NCBI GenBank assembly: GCA_039621445.1
Contig: CP154954.1
Coordinates: 55,362,838 to 55,426,837, forward strand
Direction: 5' to 3'
Origin: Euglena gracilis
Taxonomy: Eukaryota > Euglenida > Euglenophyceae > Euglenales
Length of the DNA: 64,000 nt
Under the pieces are notes generated by a model. The model had not been told where the DNA came from and ran no database searches. It was given only the letters and a program-made list of their open reading frames with translations. The first letter of the stretch is position 1. Each line of letters begins with the position of its first letter. Position numbers and translations under genes: made by a program. This document shows positions 20,501 to 64,000 of the stretch, piece by piece.

Positions 20501-22564
20501 AAGTTTCATGACCTGGGGGGGGGGGTGGTCCCGGCCGAGCCCCTCGCCCCCCCCAGGGAGGGGGGAGCTGGGGGCCGGGCCGAGTGGGTGACCCGGTTTT
20601 CCTTCTATTTTCGGTGCTGAAGTGCCGAAATTTTTGACCCGAAATTGACCCCCCAAAACTGGGTCCCCCCGAGCGTCCCCCGAGGTCCACCCTGGGAGGG
20701 GCCCAGGGGGTGGGTGGGTGGGTCCGGACTTCCCCCCGGGTCCCAAAAAAAAAATCTGGCACCATCAGAGGAACTTCATCTATGCTATTTCCTTTTCATC
20801 CGGGAGATGTGGCAGTATTAATGAGATTGCCAAATTGTTGTCTGTAATTGGCATTTCACATCAGGAGCCGACGAAGACGCTTGTGCGCGCGTGTGTGGTT
20901 GCATGTGTGTGCGCATGTGTGTGCGCACGCGATTGTATGTGCTTTTCAACTGCGTTCTGTTGTTGTTCACATGCGCTGGCACGTTTGTTAATTCCTGTGG
21001 TCTGTCAGTGGATGTGAGTCAGTGCAGTGTGTGGGATTGGGGGTGGGGGGACGGTGGAGGGTTGCACTGCCTTGCAACCTCCCGGCAGCCTTCGCCCCCC
21101 CCCCCCCGCCATTCCCAGGGCCGCGCTGCACTGTAAGGATGCGGTGCAGCCTCCTGATGGCCCTGTCCCTGGGTCCCTGGGCTGAGTGGCTGCTCTCTTT
21201 TTGTCTTTGGTTGAGGGTTGCCTATGGGGGGCCAACTCCACCTGAACCAAGAGCAGCTCAAAGCGCCCCAAGCAGTCATTTCTCACTCTCTCCTTTTCTT
21301 TCGTCGATATCGCTCTGCGCTTTCCCCAGAGCGGAATCCTGTCCCCCCACCGCATTGATAATCCCCGATCCCCCATACCGCACCCCCATACGGGGGTTTT
21401 TTGTAGGGTCCCCGTGCGAGACGGGCTCCAGACAGCGGCTTTCACTCCCCAGCCCTCGGCATCAGACCGCCCCCCACCTGATACCGGCGGGGGTGCAATA
21501 GGGGACAGGGCCGGCCCCGCCCCAGACGGCGGTGGTGACGGCATCGATTCCTCTGCCCCCGTTTTGTTGCGTGTGGTCGCCGTTGGTGGCGGCCGGGTTG
21601 GCGCTGCGGCGCATACGCTGCCGCCCTGCCAACCCCTCGTCCGGCCGGCAAAATTTAACGCCGAGCTCTGCCATGGTTGGTGTCACAGCCCCTAGCCTCT
21701 GTGGCTGTCTGGTCCGACGGACCCGCATCTCATGGTTCAGGCCTCTGCTCTTTTTTTTTTTTTTGTGCTTTTCTTGAGTGGGCGCTGTGACCTCCACCGC
21801 AACTTAACATAATTGTTTGCTCAGGGAGATTGCCTTTCACAGGCAGAGGGATAGGGCCGCCTTCAATTCAAAAGCTGTTTTTCAAGGGTCCTCCACCCCC
21901 TGTCTGATGTCAAAGAACACAATTTTACACATCCTTGCCAACCGCCAGCCTATCCACGTAAGTCTGGTCCACGTAAGTCGGCAAAGTTTTGTTCATAAAG
22001 TTGCACATTCTTTTTCTGTATGGATATTTCCTTTCCTCTCCCCATTTTTTTCTTCTTCAAAAAACATCCACCTCCCCATTCTTTTTCAAATGCACGAATG
22101 CACGGTTCTGTGTTCTGCAGCCTTTCCTGCTGTTTGATGCTGGTTCTCCATCCCTTTGATCGCAGAGGGATGCCCCAAGTACCAATTGTGACACCACCTG
22201 CATCCCCTTGTTGGCGTGAAAATTGTAACGTGATTTGCCGACCGAGGCTGCTTGTTGCCCCCGCATCCCTGAGTCACCTGTTTGCCAACAGTGGATGTGT
22301 TTGATTGACGCGTCTTCGGCCTCTGCCCGTGGCCGCAACCTTAAGTCACGGTGACATGGGCACCAGCCACCTTTTTTTCTATTATTATTATTTTGTGTGT
22401 TGGGTTAGCGGGGGTTTGTATCTTTTCAGAGCCTGGGTTTAATTCAGAACTTTTTTCAACCTCCATTATGGTGGGAGACACATTTTGCATCTCAAAAGTT
22501 GTTTCCGAAGACAATTTTGGACCAACACAATAATTTGGGGTGGGGACTGAATCAAATTATTTTC
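14536..22564. other. Region between the gene A helix exon and the gene B upstream block
   Basis: No exon shared with gene B is visible. GC-rich open islands occur at 16,780-17,030 and 21,100-21,690 and might be late exons of gene A or another gene; their frames are not supported by any comparison. The rest is AT-rich or C/G-run intron-like DNA. An isolated open segment at 19,229-19,490 (+) reads SKLIAELVERLPPPLAMLGD but matches nothing I know. Confidence 0.4.
18529..18935 (+). mobile_element. Decayed CAGGC-family element
   Basis: Shares TTTGCTTAAGG, GCTGGACTGCAGCTAGTCC, GACCGGCGCAAAGTGCCG and GGCTAGCCAGTA with the element at 54,294-54,681, but both termini and the duplication have decayed. 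Confidence 0.6.
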
Positions 22565-23455
22565 AACATTTTTTTTTTGACAAAGCCAATTAAAATTCTG
22601 CCACCCACTCATGTGGTCCGCTGCAGCACACCCCAGAGGTGATGTGAGATCAACAAACAATTGTAAAGTGAGTCAGGGAAGAGCCAAAGCAAAAGCAAAC
22701 AAGGAATGACAAAAGGCTTATTTCCCCCTAAAATTTTCATAATAAAAGTCCGGTGCTTTGTCTTAAGGGGGTGGGGGATCAAGGATTTTTTTGAGGGCAT
22801 GGAATCTGCAAACATTCACTGCCTTCAATCGTTGGCATATCCGGCCACAGTCGTTGTCATATACGGCCACAGCATTCCCCTCCTGCGCGAAATTGACAAT
22901 TGAAATTGAAATGTTCAGCCCAAAATTGATCATAGTATCTGAAAAATTGCAAATATCACCCCCCCCCCCAAAGCTGCACTCTTAGCCTGCTGGATGGACC
23001 CTCCCTAAATTCAATTATCGTTATGAAAATGATTAAGTTCAGGTTTCGTGATACCAGAACTTGATCCAAACTTATCCCACCACCTCCTCTCCCTTCACTT
23101 GCCACCATGAGGCCATGGGCCCCACTGGGTGAAACCAAAAGGAAAATGATAACTCTCAATGGGCTCAAATCCAATACATTCAGGTCAGCTGAGTCTTCCA
23201 AAGTTCGCAGACCATCACTCTCCTCCCACGGTTTTGCACATGAAGCCGCCGAGAGACTGTGTACAAGTCTTCAAGCGTTCCACTTCCTGCCCGGCCAAAG
23301 CCTTCCGCCTTCAGGCCGGCGGCGGAGCGACTCGTCAGCCCCGCTGAACAACCGCCCGCAACTCACCCACAAAGGGCCCGGGGCTTGGGGCACACGGGAG
23401 CTTTCTTCCAACGTGAGTGGCTGAGGATTCCTGTCGCGCTTCCGCTGCCAAAGCA
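22565..23455 (+). promoter_or_regulatory. Conserved upstream block of gene B
   Basis: About 0.9 kb before the gene B start codon is repeated before gene C (62,765-63,657), with shared stretches such as CCAATTAAAATTCTGCC and CATAATAAA.GTCCGG. It probably holds promoter and 5' UTR. AAAG directly before CAATG in both copies could be a spliced-leader acceptor if the organism is a euglenozoan. Confidence 0.5.
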
Positions 23456-54915
<31,460 letters not shown>

Positions 54916-57900
54916 CGGCCGCTGCCGCTGCCGCTGCCCCGCTGCCTCTCTGGGGCCGGGAGGGGGCAAGCAGGAATGGGGAAATGTCATATTTTTCTCA
55001 TCCGGCACTAATTACCCTTTTTTTGTGTGCTTGATCCACACGGGTTTCCGTTTATGACACCCCACCGTTTTGGGCTCAAAATTTTCGGGGAGTGCCAGCT
55101 GCTTTGCGTTTTTCGAATTCTCAAGGGGGCCCAGGGGGGGGGGGTCCAAACCCCTCTAAACCGACCACAAATTTCCAAAATCAACAAATTGCAAAATGCC
55201 AAAAAATGGACCCAAAACAATCCAAATTTTTGTGTCGATGTCAGAGAACACCTGGCCTCCAGAGCCCCAGTTGTGTGGCGATGCTGCCCCTCCCCCCCCC
55301 CCCCGAGGGGGAGGCATGTGCCCCCCCTGGAGGGAGGTGGCACAGTGTCACCTGTGAAGAAAAGGGAGCATGCCTAAGCAACCATTTCTGAACCTGTCGT
55401 GAGTTCTGAGGGCCAGTGATTGTTAGGGGGAACGGGCAACTCTGCCAAAAGGAGCCTGCCTGTGACCTTCGGAAGAGATTTGTTAGGCAGTTGTCCGAAA
55501 CAAAAGTTATTTTTGTGAAGAAGAGATGCTGCCCTTACAGAGGGACTGCATTGGATTGGGAGTAACACTAGAAACAGGTTGGGCGGTCAACGGTCTAAAG
55601 GAGGGCTGGTTCTGCGCAAACCTCTGTGCTGTGTGCTTGCCCCTGGTGTGCTGAATGGTTTTCGAGCACTCCGTCTTTTTGTGTCCTCCTCCTGGTCTGT
55701 ACACCTGTGTACAATTTATCGTTTAGCAATGCAAAAGCACAGTGTGGCCAGGAAAGCAAGGGAAGGGTTAGGCGTGGTTGCATCTGGACGGAATCCAGTC
55801 CAGCCCAAAAAAAAAGATGGAGTAGGCAGACAACCACCGTTGGACAACTACCCCTCCTCCCCCAAACTTGTTCACTTGTAACTTCAGGTCACTACCAACC
55901 TCTGGAGATCCCAGTTTGTTACCACTTCCTGCTCCCACGTGTCATCCACAACCATCAAATTTTCCAAACCCAAACCGTTCTGCGCGGGTTTCCGCCTGAA
56001 ATATCCCCAAACTCACCCATGTCGTTCATTTCCCGTGTGTGCCACACCCCCACTCAACAGCACCAGCCACAAAATACATAATAATACAAATGTTCTTTCA
56101 TTCTTGCCGAGGCACCTGAAACGTTCTTACGTGTCGTGCATTCATACGCGGTATTTCCCCGCATTTTCACTCGCTTTTGGCTTTTGACTACTGCTAGATA
56201 TGTTTTTGATTGCTTCTGATTGTTTTCTGGCCACTTTTTATGATTGTGGGTCCATTTAAGAACACTTGACGGTTTAGATCATTGGCCACAAGCTTCATGT
56301 TTTATTTGGCAAATCCGTCTGCATCCACTGCATCCATTCCAATATTTGTATCCACTTCAGCACTTGCATCTTGCCCAGTATCTGCATCCACTGCATCTTG
56401 TCCAGTATCTGCATCCACTGCAACTTGTCCAGCATCTGCATCCACTGCATCTTGTCCAATATCTATGTCCACTCCATCCACTCCAATACCTGCATCCATT
56501 GGCTTTCAACCTAGCCAAAATGACCACAAAAGCCCAAAAATGACCACAAGAATCCCCCCAAATGACCAAAATCACCTAAAATGGCTTGAAATAACCTAAG
56601 ATAGCCCAAAATGGACAACAGATCGTGAAACAAATGACCCATAACCACCAAATTAAATTATACTAAATTATATTCACCCCAATTAACTCAATATTTGCCC
56701 AAATCATCACAAAATTGCCCCCCCCAAATTAGAAAAAAATTAACACAAAATGGCCAAAATGGTCAAAACATTCAAGATTTGTTGGAAATGATTTGCCCAT
56801 TAATCCTAAAAATGGGCAAGATTTGCAAAGAAATTCCAGCATCGCCCTCAATCGCCCTGCATCGCCCAGTATCGGAACCCCACCTCTGGTCTCTAAAAAT
56901 GCAGCATCTCTCAGCATCGCCCAGCATCATCAGAGTGGTCCTGTCTTGACACCGCCACCACCAAAGATTTTTCAGTGCCTTTCTTAATGGGGTTTGAAAG
57001 GTGGGGAAAACGTGTTCAGTTTTGCAGGGCCAGAAATGTCAACAGCAGGGCTTTTGACGCTGCCCAATTTAGGACACAATAATCCTAAACACCGCATATC
57101 GCAAACTATTTTGGTTCACCTTGGCCCAAGCTTCTCAAAGTGCTTGAACTCGATGCAGCCAGAATGGTGTTTCCGTTTCCACTCCCCCTGTTCTGGACGC
57201 AACGCTGGCAAGTAAAAATACGCAGAAACCTGCATGGGGCTTGTTGCAACCGCGATAGGTTGTATTTGTGATGTCTCGGTGTCCAGTTGTGCCTGGTGTG
57301 TCGGTGAGGCAGGGTAACAGATTTTGGCAGGGTAACAGATTGGAAGGTTTAGAAGGGCAGGTTGAAACCTACCGCAGCGGGCAGCAAGCACAGGAGCAGA
57401 AAGCAGGAGCAAGCACAGGAGCGGAAACCTGCTCAGCAGCAAAGAATCCGAGGTTGATATCTCAAGAGTAGCCCCCACAGCCCTCCTCCTGGTACCCAAC
57501 AGTATGGGTGGTCCAAAATCAGGGTTCGGGGAGAGCTGATGAAGGAAATGGGTCAGAAAATGGATAGAAAAGTGCCTCTCCCCGTAGCTGGTTGTGGCAA
57601 TCAGAATATTTTGGGGGGATTTCGAAAGGAATCCTTCGAAGCCTGAAAATTTCACGGCCTCTGGAATAGAGTTTTAAGAGAGTTTCCAGGCATTTTTTTC
57701 TTTTAAAAGTGGAAGTTTTCCCTTAAATTTCAATAAAGATGTTAAATCACCTCTTTTTTTTTCTGACACTTCTGTTTTCGGACACAATTGTTTTTGAAAT
57801 GATTGTGGGGATAGTTAGGAGGTTAGCCGCCTAAAACAACAGTGTAAGTCGGTTGAAACATTCTGTGAGCTTTGGCTCATTCCAGATGCTAGGAGTGCAG

Positions 57901-60900
57901 AACTTCATACACCAATTTGAAGTTGGTTTATTTTGTTTCGGGTCTGTTCCAAGTGCCCTGGCGAAGGCAAGATGGTGTGGGGACATTATCTAGCCTTTCA
58001 CTAATTTCACCTGCCCGCTTCGTCAGGGAGTTTCTCTGACCACCACGAGGTACAGTATTGCTGCCCTGCATACAGAGACCCCAGCAGAGGCATCGAAGTC
58101 TCGGCTTGTCGGCCTCGGTTAAGGAGAGGGGTGGTGAAGACCTCACCAGGGCACTATCTTTTCAAATTCACTCCATATGAATTCCCACCTACACCAACTC
58201 GCCCTACAGGTGCACACAAAATCAGGTGTACACAGAACAGGTGGATTCCCTCCTATCAATCATCAATTGTGTGTGTTACGAGTTACGGTAGGCGGTAATC
58301 CGCATACCATGCCTTGTTTCAGTTGCGGGTGGTATTCTGCGTACGGTTTAATTCGACGCAGACATCTGCCCAAACAATCTATTATGTTGCCTCACACAAA
58401 AGACACCCATTCTGTGGCAACTCTTGTTATTTCATTTTAGGTGGTTGTCTGCGTACGCTTGCAATATTGATTCATTCCTCAAGTCCCACGAATAGCGTAA
58501 ACCACCGAGACCCAGCCCTGTGTCACACCCATTCAAACTCTTTGTTTTTCAGCCCATTTTAAAGGCTGCTAATATTTCCACAAATCACCCAATTAACATG
58601 TAATTGCAAATCGTTTAGGCAGATAACCGCACAAAACAACGTCCGTAATTTTCTGTCCAAAACGTCAAAAAAAAATCGCAAAAAAAATGGGTCCGGCAAT
58701 TCATGCCGCCTGAGTTTTTTTTTGCATTTTTAATCAGCTGAGGTTTTTGTCTCGAAGACCCTCCTTTAGAAATATGTAAACCATCAGAATTACACGAAAG
58801 AAACTTCACTGCTGAAAACCTCACTTGTTTTGGGAAATCCTTTCGGACAGCAAACTCTGCTGTTGGGGAGAGGGAAACTCTATATTTTTCCGAAAATTCC
58901 GCTGCTGCTTCTTTGGCACACGGCACTGGCGAAGGAAAGCAATACCGGAATTCCCGCCCCACCCTCTGAATTTGATTTTCCAATGTGAAATTGCCCTCCA
59001 GGATCTTGCTCACCAATTGGAACCTCCAGAGGGTTCTCCCTCTGTTCCCACCAAAGTTGGCCTCCCCGAAATTGTCCTCCGTTTTGAACTAAATTGGGCA
59101 AAAGGATTGCCAGGTGAAAGTTCTTTGGGATATCAATCTTTTGAGAGCTGTGCCTGTTGTCTTGTCGACCGCAGACAGTTTTGAAAACCTTTCCCTTGGT
59201 TGGGGGGTCCACTCCCCTCCCACCTCGCCAACCTGGCCCTTCTCGTACCCCCCCCCCCCCCCCCCCCCCCCCCGGCTGCACACGGCAGCCGCCAGACCGC
59301 AATCACTTGGCCAACACGGCTTCTTTGTCAACGTCGACTGACCGGATGGATGCCAGGCAACGCGCATGCGAAATCCCTCAGCTTTGATTGGCATTCTGGC
59401 CCATCAAACCCCGGTAGCCTATATTTATCCGCCGTTGCATTCTCCGTTCACCTTTCTAAATATATACCCTCCACTCCTCCATCAGCAAATATATATTCAA
59501 TGTGTGTTGCATTCCCCCTCCCTGCACTCACCCCCCTTTTCCACTTGCCGGATATTGTGTGCCCTACCACTTTCGTGGCGGGAAGGAGCTGATCTATCTC
59601 ACCCATGGATAAGTATCTAATTGGGATTTCACAAATTTCTGACACTGAAGGCATGAGTCAAAGAGCTTTGAAGACAGGCAAGACCCCCTGGGGGGAGGGG
59701 GGTTGGGTAATGAGACTTGGACCGCCCCCCCCCCCCCAGGCTGGTCCTGGGCAAGAAGCCCAGGCAGGGGTTTCGGCGTGATTTTTTTTTGAAATTCTCT
59801 TAAACGCCTTAATTTCCTGCATTAGGCTCCACCCCCCGTAGTCTCTACCCCCCTGGGGTCCTGCATTAGGCTGCGTGGGTGGGGGGACCCATCATTAAGG
59901 CCCTGGGAAGGACCGGGGTGTTATTTTTCACCTGAAGTCCAGGATTAGGGGTGGTTATATTTGGGGGGGGGTGTAGTTGTAGCACAGAAATTTTGGGGGC
60001 GGGGTTGGGGGGAAAAAGCACACATTGCAAAAAAATTTCTTCTGGTGCTCCGCACCAGCCCCTCACATTGCATTTATGATGGTTGGTTATTTTCTACATT
60101 AATTTTTTTCATTTCCCATCTCTGCAAAACAAGAAACCTGAAACATGGAGGTTGCGATAAGTCCAAGAATCCTCTCTTTTATAGTTTGGGACCTGAAGTT
60201 GGACCCAAGAGGGGGGGTCATATTTGGGAGGTGTATTTTGTGGGGGTTATGTTTTGGGGGGAAGGTTTTCACAAAGAAATGCATTAATAAGTATTAAGAA
60301 AATAGATAATCAGAAAAACAAGTTAGTTAATTTCTGCTCATGTTAAACACCGAATTTATAACGGTTTTTGGAGCGACTGTTTTGCTCTGGCTTTTCTCCG
60401 GAAAATTTACATTTCAGCTTCCCACTCGAAAAAACCAGCCCTGACAGCGTCGGGTGTTTTGGGTGTGTCCCGATCCCGCCTTCTTTATGGCATTTTCATC
60501 TTTTTTCCTTGCATTCAGTCCTTGTAAATTCAACCTCTGAAAACAAGGTTTTTCAGGGGAAAATATCCTGCCAGTTAAAAAAGCGGTTTTGATTTGCCAT
60601 TGAAGACTTCTCACAAGAGCACCTCATGAATGAATGAAAGAACTTTTTATCTCAAAAATGAGTTTGTTCATGGCCTTCCAGGAGTGCTGAGATTTTGGGC
60701 GTGCTTTTGTTTGCTTTTATTTTTATTTTTCAGGGAATGTTTTTTGACGAAGTGGAGCGACATTTGGAGAAGCCAAAGTTGTGCAATTCTGTGAATATCA
60801 ATCCTATCAAGGCTGGGGAGGTCTGGCGACGCATCTGAACGAACCTGCTCCCACAGGCCGCCGGCGGAAACTCCACGCAGTACGCCGCCTGTGCGGGACC

Positions 60901-62764
60901 TGCACCCGAGAGCTTGACTCCCCGAGGAACCCTGGCCTGCGGGTATAGACACGAGAGCCCCCCCCCCCCCATGGTCGTCTGCCACTCCAGCCCGACCCGT
61001 GCCGCCGACAGCCCAGTCGCCCCCGCCCCGGGGTGGGCCTGCTGCTGATGGCAACCCACGGCGTGCGACGCCCCTGGCCCCCACCCGGGGGTGGTCCGCC
61101 GTGCCGGTGGGTTGCGGTGTCACACAGCCCCCCGCCCCGCCGATGTCCCACGTCCTCGGCCGCAGCGCCGAACCTTCACGGTTGGCTCCCTCCTGTTCCA
61201 TTCTTGGGCTCCCTGGTGCCGCCTCAACCAATGGTGCTTGGGTGGTTTGGTACAAAAGCAGGCCAAGCCAGGCAATCTTTCTTTCCCATAAAAGTGTTTC
61301 CACTCTGAAATAGCACAGCAAATGATTGGAATTTGAAAATAAAAGTCGAATTTTCTGGTGGGACCGCTAAGCAAGCCAAGCAAGTGTTCTCCCCTCCTTT
61401 ATCTACTAATATCCCTGATGTGTAGAAATTATTTCAATTAACACCGTTTTCCTCATAGTTCAGCAGGTGTGGAAAAAGCATTGTCCAACCATCACCCTCA
61501 ATCACGGGGCTGACAAAAAACTTGGCTTGAATTTCTGAGTTTCCGGTGCCTGGGGCTCCACCAGGTATCCACCGGACGTGTGGAGCTGTGCTGCTGCCAA
61601 GGGACTTCTCCCATTATCACAACACTGGGACACGGGGACAGGGGAATGGGTACACGTAGGGAGGGGGCCAACTTCGCTTGTAGCTCCTGCGTTCAGTGTT
61701 GCAGTCCGACCGACCTGTTCCGGTTGGCAGTCCGCTGCCCACCTTTCCGTCGCCCTGCATCGCTGGCCGGGGACGCTGCCTGTGTGTCACGCCCGTCTTC
61801 CTGTTGGGTTCCTCCCCATGGACAGCCAGAGAGCCAGGTGTTTGTTGGTTTCTGTTTCCCTTCCCAGGTGGGGACCAGGGGGGGGGGGCAGCACCACGTC
61901 GCCGCAGCCCACGCCGTCCACCCCGAACCCCCGGTGCCCTCCTTCTTCTGTCCATCGACCGCCTCCTGCCCCCTGTCACCCATGCGTTCCCTCCCTTCTT
62001 CTGAGACCCTGCCGCTGGCTTAATTGATGACGACGATGTGTGGGTCCCCAAAATGGCTCCTCCAGACACTGAATTGCTGTGGACAGGCGGAAGTATATAT
62101 TCATATATTCATTCAAACTCTGTGTTGCCCCACCCCTGGTCTTCAAGTTGGTTGGTGGGTTTGGGCTGCTGGACCTCCTCCTCCCCCCCACCTCGGGAGG
62201 ATGGTCTATCTGACCCAGCCGGAAGCTAACTGAGCGGCGGGGGGGAGGGGTTGGTTTTCGAGTCTCCTGGGAAGTTGACCTTCACGCCAGTCGTCAATTG
62301 TGTCAGAATTAGCAAACGAGCAGCAATTTCCCCGCGGTTTGATTTTTTCAGCGTCCAGCGTCACTCCGAATAGAAGATAGGCAAATTTCGTCCAGAAATA
62401 ACTTGGGTGGTGCTCGGGGTGAAAGCTTGGGAACCAAAAGAGGTGGGACGATAACAACCCAAGGGTGGCAAATGCACAGGGACTCCTCCTCTCTACTGCA
62501 TTTCTGTGAGATAAATCTCGTGAGATATTGCTGATTTTTGCACCATAATACCTTCAAGTTGCACACTGTGCCAGGGTTCTATGAGGAGGGTGTCACAGTT
62601 TAGGTGTGTTACCCCCCTTGCTGCTGGGGTTCCAGTCCGAACCATAGATTCATTTAACACCTGTTCGACCCCCCCCCCCCCCCGGGTGTTTGAGAGTGCG
62701 TGGGTGGGTTGAGACCGCTGGACCCCCCCCAGGGGGGGGTGCTATGGGTCAGTCGTTTTTTCAG
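54916..62764. other. Region between gene B and the gene C upstream block
   Basis: No exon match to gene A. GC-rich islands at 60,840-61,230 and 61,570-62,030 are possible exons of unknown frame. The segment 60,738-60,837 reads FFDEVERHLEKPKLCNSVNI and then NPIKAGEVWRRI before a TGA, after an AG, and might be a terminal exon; I do not recognise it. A C26 run sits at 59,248-59,273. Confidence 0.35.
56310..56510 (+). repeat. Minisatellite with about 27-bp units
   Basis: About seven imperfect copies of a unit containing CATCCACTGCATCTTGTCCA. The unit length is a multiple of three, so both strands stay open, but no start, splice or homology supports a gene. Confidence 0.85.
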
Positions 62765-63657
62765 CAATGTCTTTTGACAAAACCAATTAAAATTCTGCCT
62801 CCCCCCCACGTGGCCTACTGCAGCACACAGCACACAGTGATGTGAGATCAATAGACCACTGGAAAATGAGTCAGGTGAGAGCCAAAACAAAAGCAAACAA
62901 GGAATCACAAAAGGCATTTTCCCCTAAATTTTTCATAATAAAGGTCCGGGGGGTTTGGGGGTCTGGGGGTATTAGGATTGGAGATCAAGTGTTTTCCTTG
63001 AGGGCATGGCATCTGCAAACATCTTCAAACATTGTCAAAGCCACTGTCTGCCATTCCCGTCCTGTACTGCGCCAAATTGACAATTGGGATTGAAATATTC
63101 AGCCCAAAATTGACTATAATACCTGAAAATTTGCAACCCCCCCCCAAATCTGCACTCTTAGCCTGTTGGACTTCCTGTGCGAGCCCAGTCGTTCAATGGG
63201 GTTTCGTCGACATGTTTTTAGTGAGTTCTGTTGTTTTAGGGATAGATTCAATTATGGTTATGAAAATGATTAAGTTCAGGTTTTGTGATACCAAAATTTG
63301 ATCTAAACTCATCCCACCACCTGCTCTCCAGGCCATAAGTCTCACTGGGCGAAACCGAAGGAAATGACAACTCTAAATGGGCTCACGCCAATACATTAAG
63401 GTGAGGTGAGTCCTTCAAAGTTCGCAGACCATCATTCTTCTGCTAAATGAAGATGCTGAGAGAACACGTACAAGACTTCAAGTGATCCATTTCCTGTCCG
63501 GCCAAAACTTCAGCCTTCAGGCCGGCGGAGGAGCGAATCAGCCCCGCTGAACAACAGTCCGCAACTCACCGACAAACGGCCCGGGGTTGGGGCACACAGA
63601 AGCTTTCTTTCAGTGTGCGTGGCTGAAGGTTCCTTTTGCACTTCCGACGCCAAAGCA
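62765..63657 (+). promoter_or_regulatory. Conserved upstream block of gene C
   Basis: Aligns with 22,565-23,455 before gene B over most of its length, with small insertions and deletions. It ends with the same CCAAAG directly before CAATG. Probably promoter and 5' UTR copied with the gene. Confidence 0.5.
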
Positions 63658-63930
63658 ATGGCCGCCTTGCCGCTCTGGGCCGCGCTGCTGCTTCTGCCGC
63701 TGGGGCCCCCGGCTTCCGGGGCCGCCCTCCAGGGGATGGGGACGACGCTGCCCAGCCACGTGTACCTCGACAGCCCCTTCTCCTACAGCTTCGTCCAGCC
63801 CGCCACCCAGGTGCAGTACTACGCCCGGGAGTCCCAGGCCGGGCTGTGCCGCCTCATGTCCCACAGTGCGGAGTGCGACCCGCAGGACACCGACGCCCCC
63901 ACCGCCCTCGACTTCGCTGCCTCGCCCAGG
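63658..63930 (+). CDS. Gene C exon 1: signal peptide and start of PBP-like domain 1
   Basis: ATG at 63,658 begins MAALPLWAALLLLPLGPPAS, then LQGMGTTLPSHVYLDSPFSY and LDFAASPR before GTGTGA. Ninety-one codons, the same length as gene B exon 1, with a handful of substitutions. The rest of gene C is beyond the window. This is the third copy of the tandem array. Confidence 0.85.
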
Positions 63931-64000
63931 GTGTGAACCTGGCTTCAGCCGGCGGTGTAGCATTCCCCCCCCCCATCGTCCCCCCATCACTTGTCCTCGC

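Noticed and set aside
56310-56510. Repeat protein with a DAVDADTGQ unit
   Set aside because: Minisatellite of three-fold length that stays open on both strands; no other coding evidence.

Overview
This is a nuclear window from a large, repeat-rich eukaryotic genome. Coding exons are short (60-270 bp) and strongly G/C at third codon positions. They are separated by kilobase introns full of C- and G-runs, microsatellites and small inverted-repeat elements. No rRNA, tRNA, CRISPR or bacterial operon is visible. The best taxonomic guess is a euglenid or other euglenozoan. Several introns have no GT-AG ends and instead carry CAG near the 5' end and CTG near the 3' end, the pattern known for euglenid nonconventional introns. 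Large tandem families of receptor-type cyclases with periplasmic-binding-like ectodomains are also a euglenozoan trait. The taxonomy is inference.

Three tandem, same-strand paralogues fill the window. Gene A (about 2,295-14,535, + strand) has lost its 5' half to the window edge. Gene B (23,456 to about 54,915) looks complete at its 5' end, with about 30 exons recognised and about 1,200 residues. Gene C starts at 63,658 and only its first exon is inside. The gene B product is read as: signal peptide; two PstS-like periplasmic-binding (PBP-like) domains; one membrane span; a short cytoplasmic linker with a PFIPDQLL motif; a Ser/Pro/Arg-rich linker; a class III nucleotidyl-cyclase homology domain; and a conserved C-terminal helix. 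Gene A contains the same exons from the end of the second PBP-like domain onward. The cyclase domain keeps the fold motifs and one metal aspartate, but it lacks the first metal aspartate and the transition-state Asn/Arg. It may therefore be a pseudocyclase or half of a heterodimer.

The most interesting system is how introns were gained. Comparing genes A and B exon by exon, many introns are present in only one paralogue. In at least four clear cases (11,284-11,706; 48,006-48,725; 48,823-49,073; 38,955-39,947), plus a fifth with a weaker repeat (53,072-53,283), the extra intron is a short element that begins CA, ends with the complement and sits between 8-bp target-site duplications. Removing 3 nt of the left duplication, the element and 5 nt of the right duplication restores the reading frame and the residues of the other paralogue. 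The 3+5=8 arithmetic would explain why euglenid nonconventional introns carry CAG at +4 and CTG at -8. A sixth case (35,196-35,470) uses a second terminal family (CATA...) with a perfect duplication. At least seven more elements of the same kind, four with perfect and three with near-perfect 8-bp duplications, lie inside larger introns. Most carry a central GGCGC/GCGCC hairpin.

Between the genes (14,540-22,560 and 54,920-62,750) I see low-complexity DNA, a few GC-rich islands that may be C-terminal exons or other genes, and a block of about 0.9 kb upstream of genes B and C that is conserved between them and probably holds the promoter and 5' UTR.
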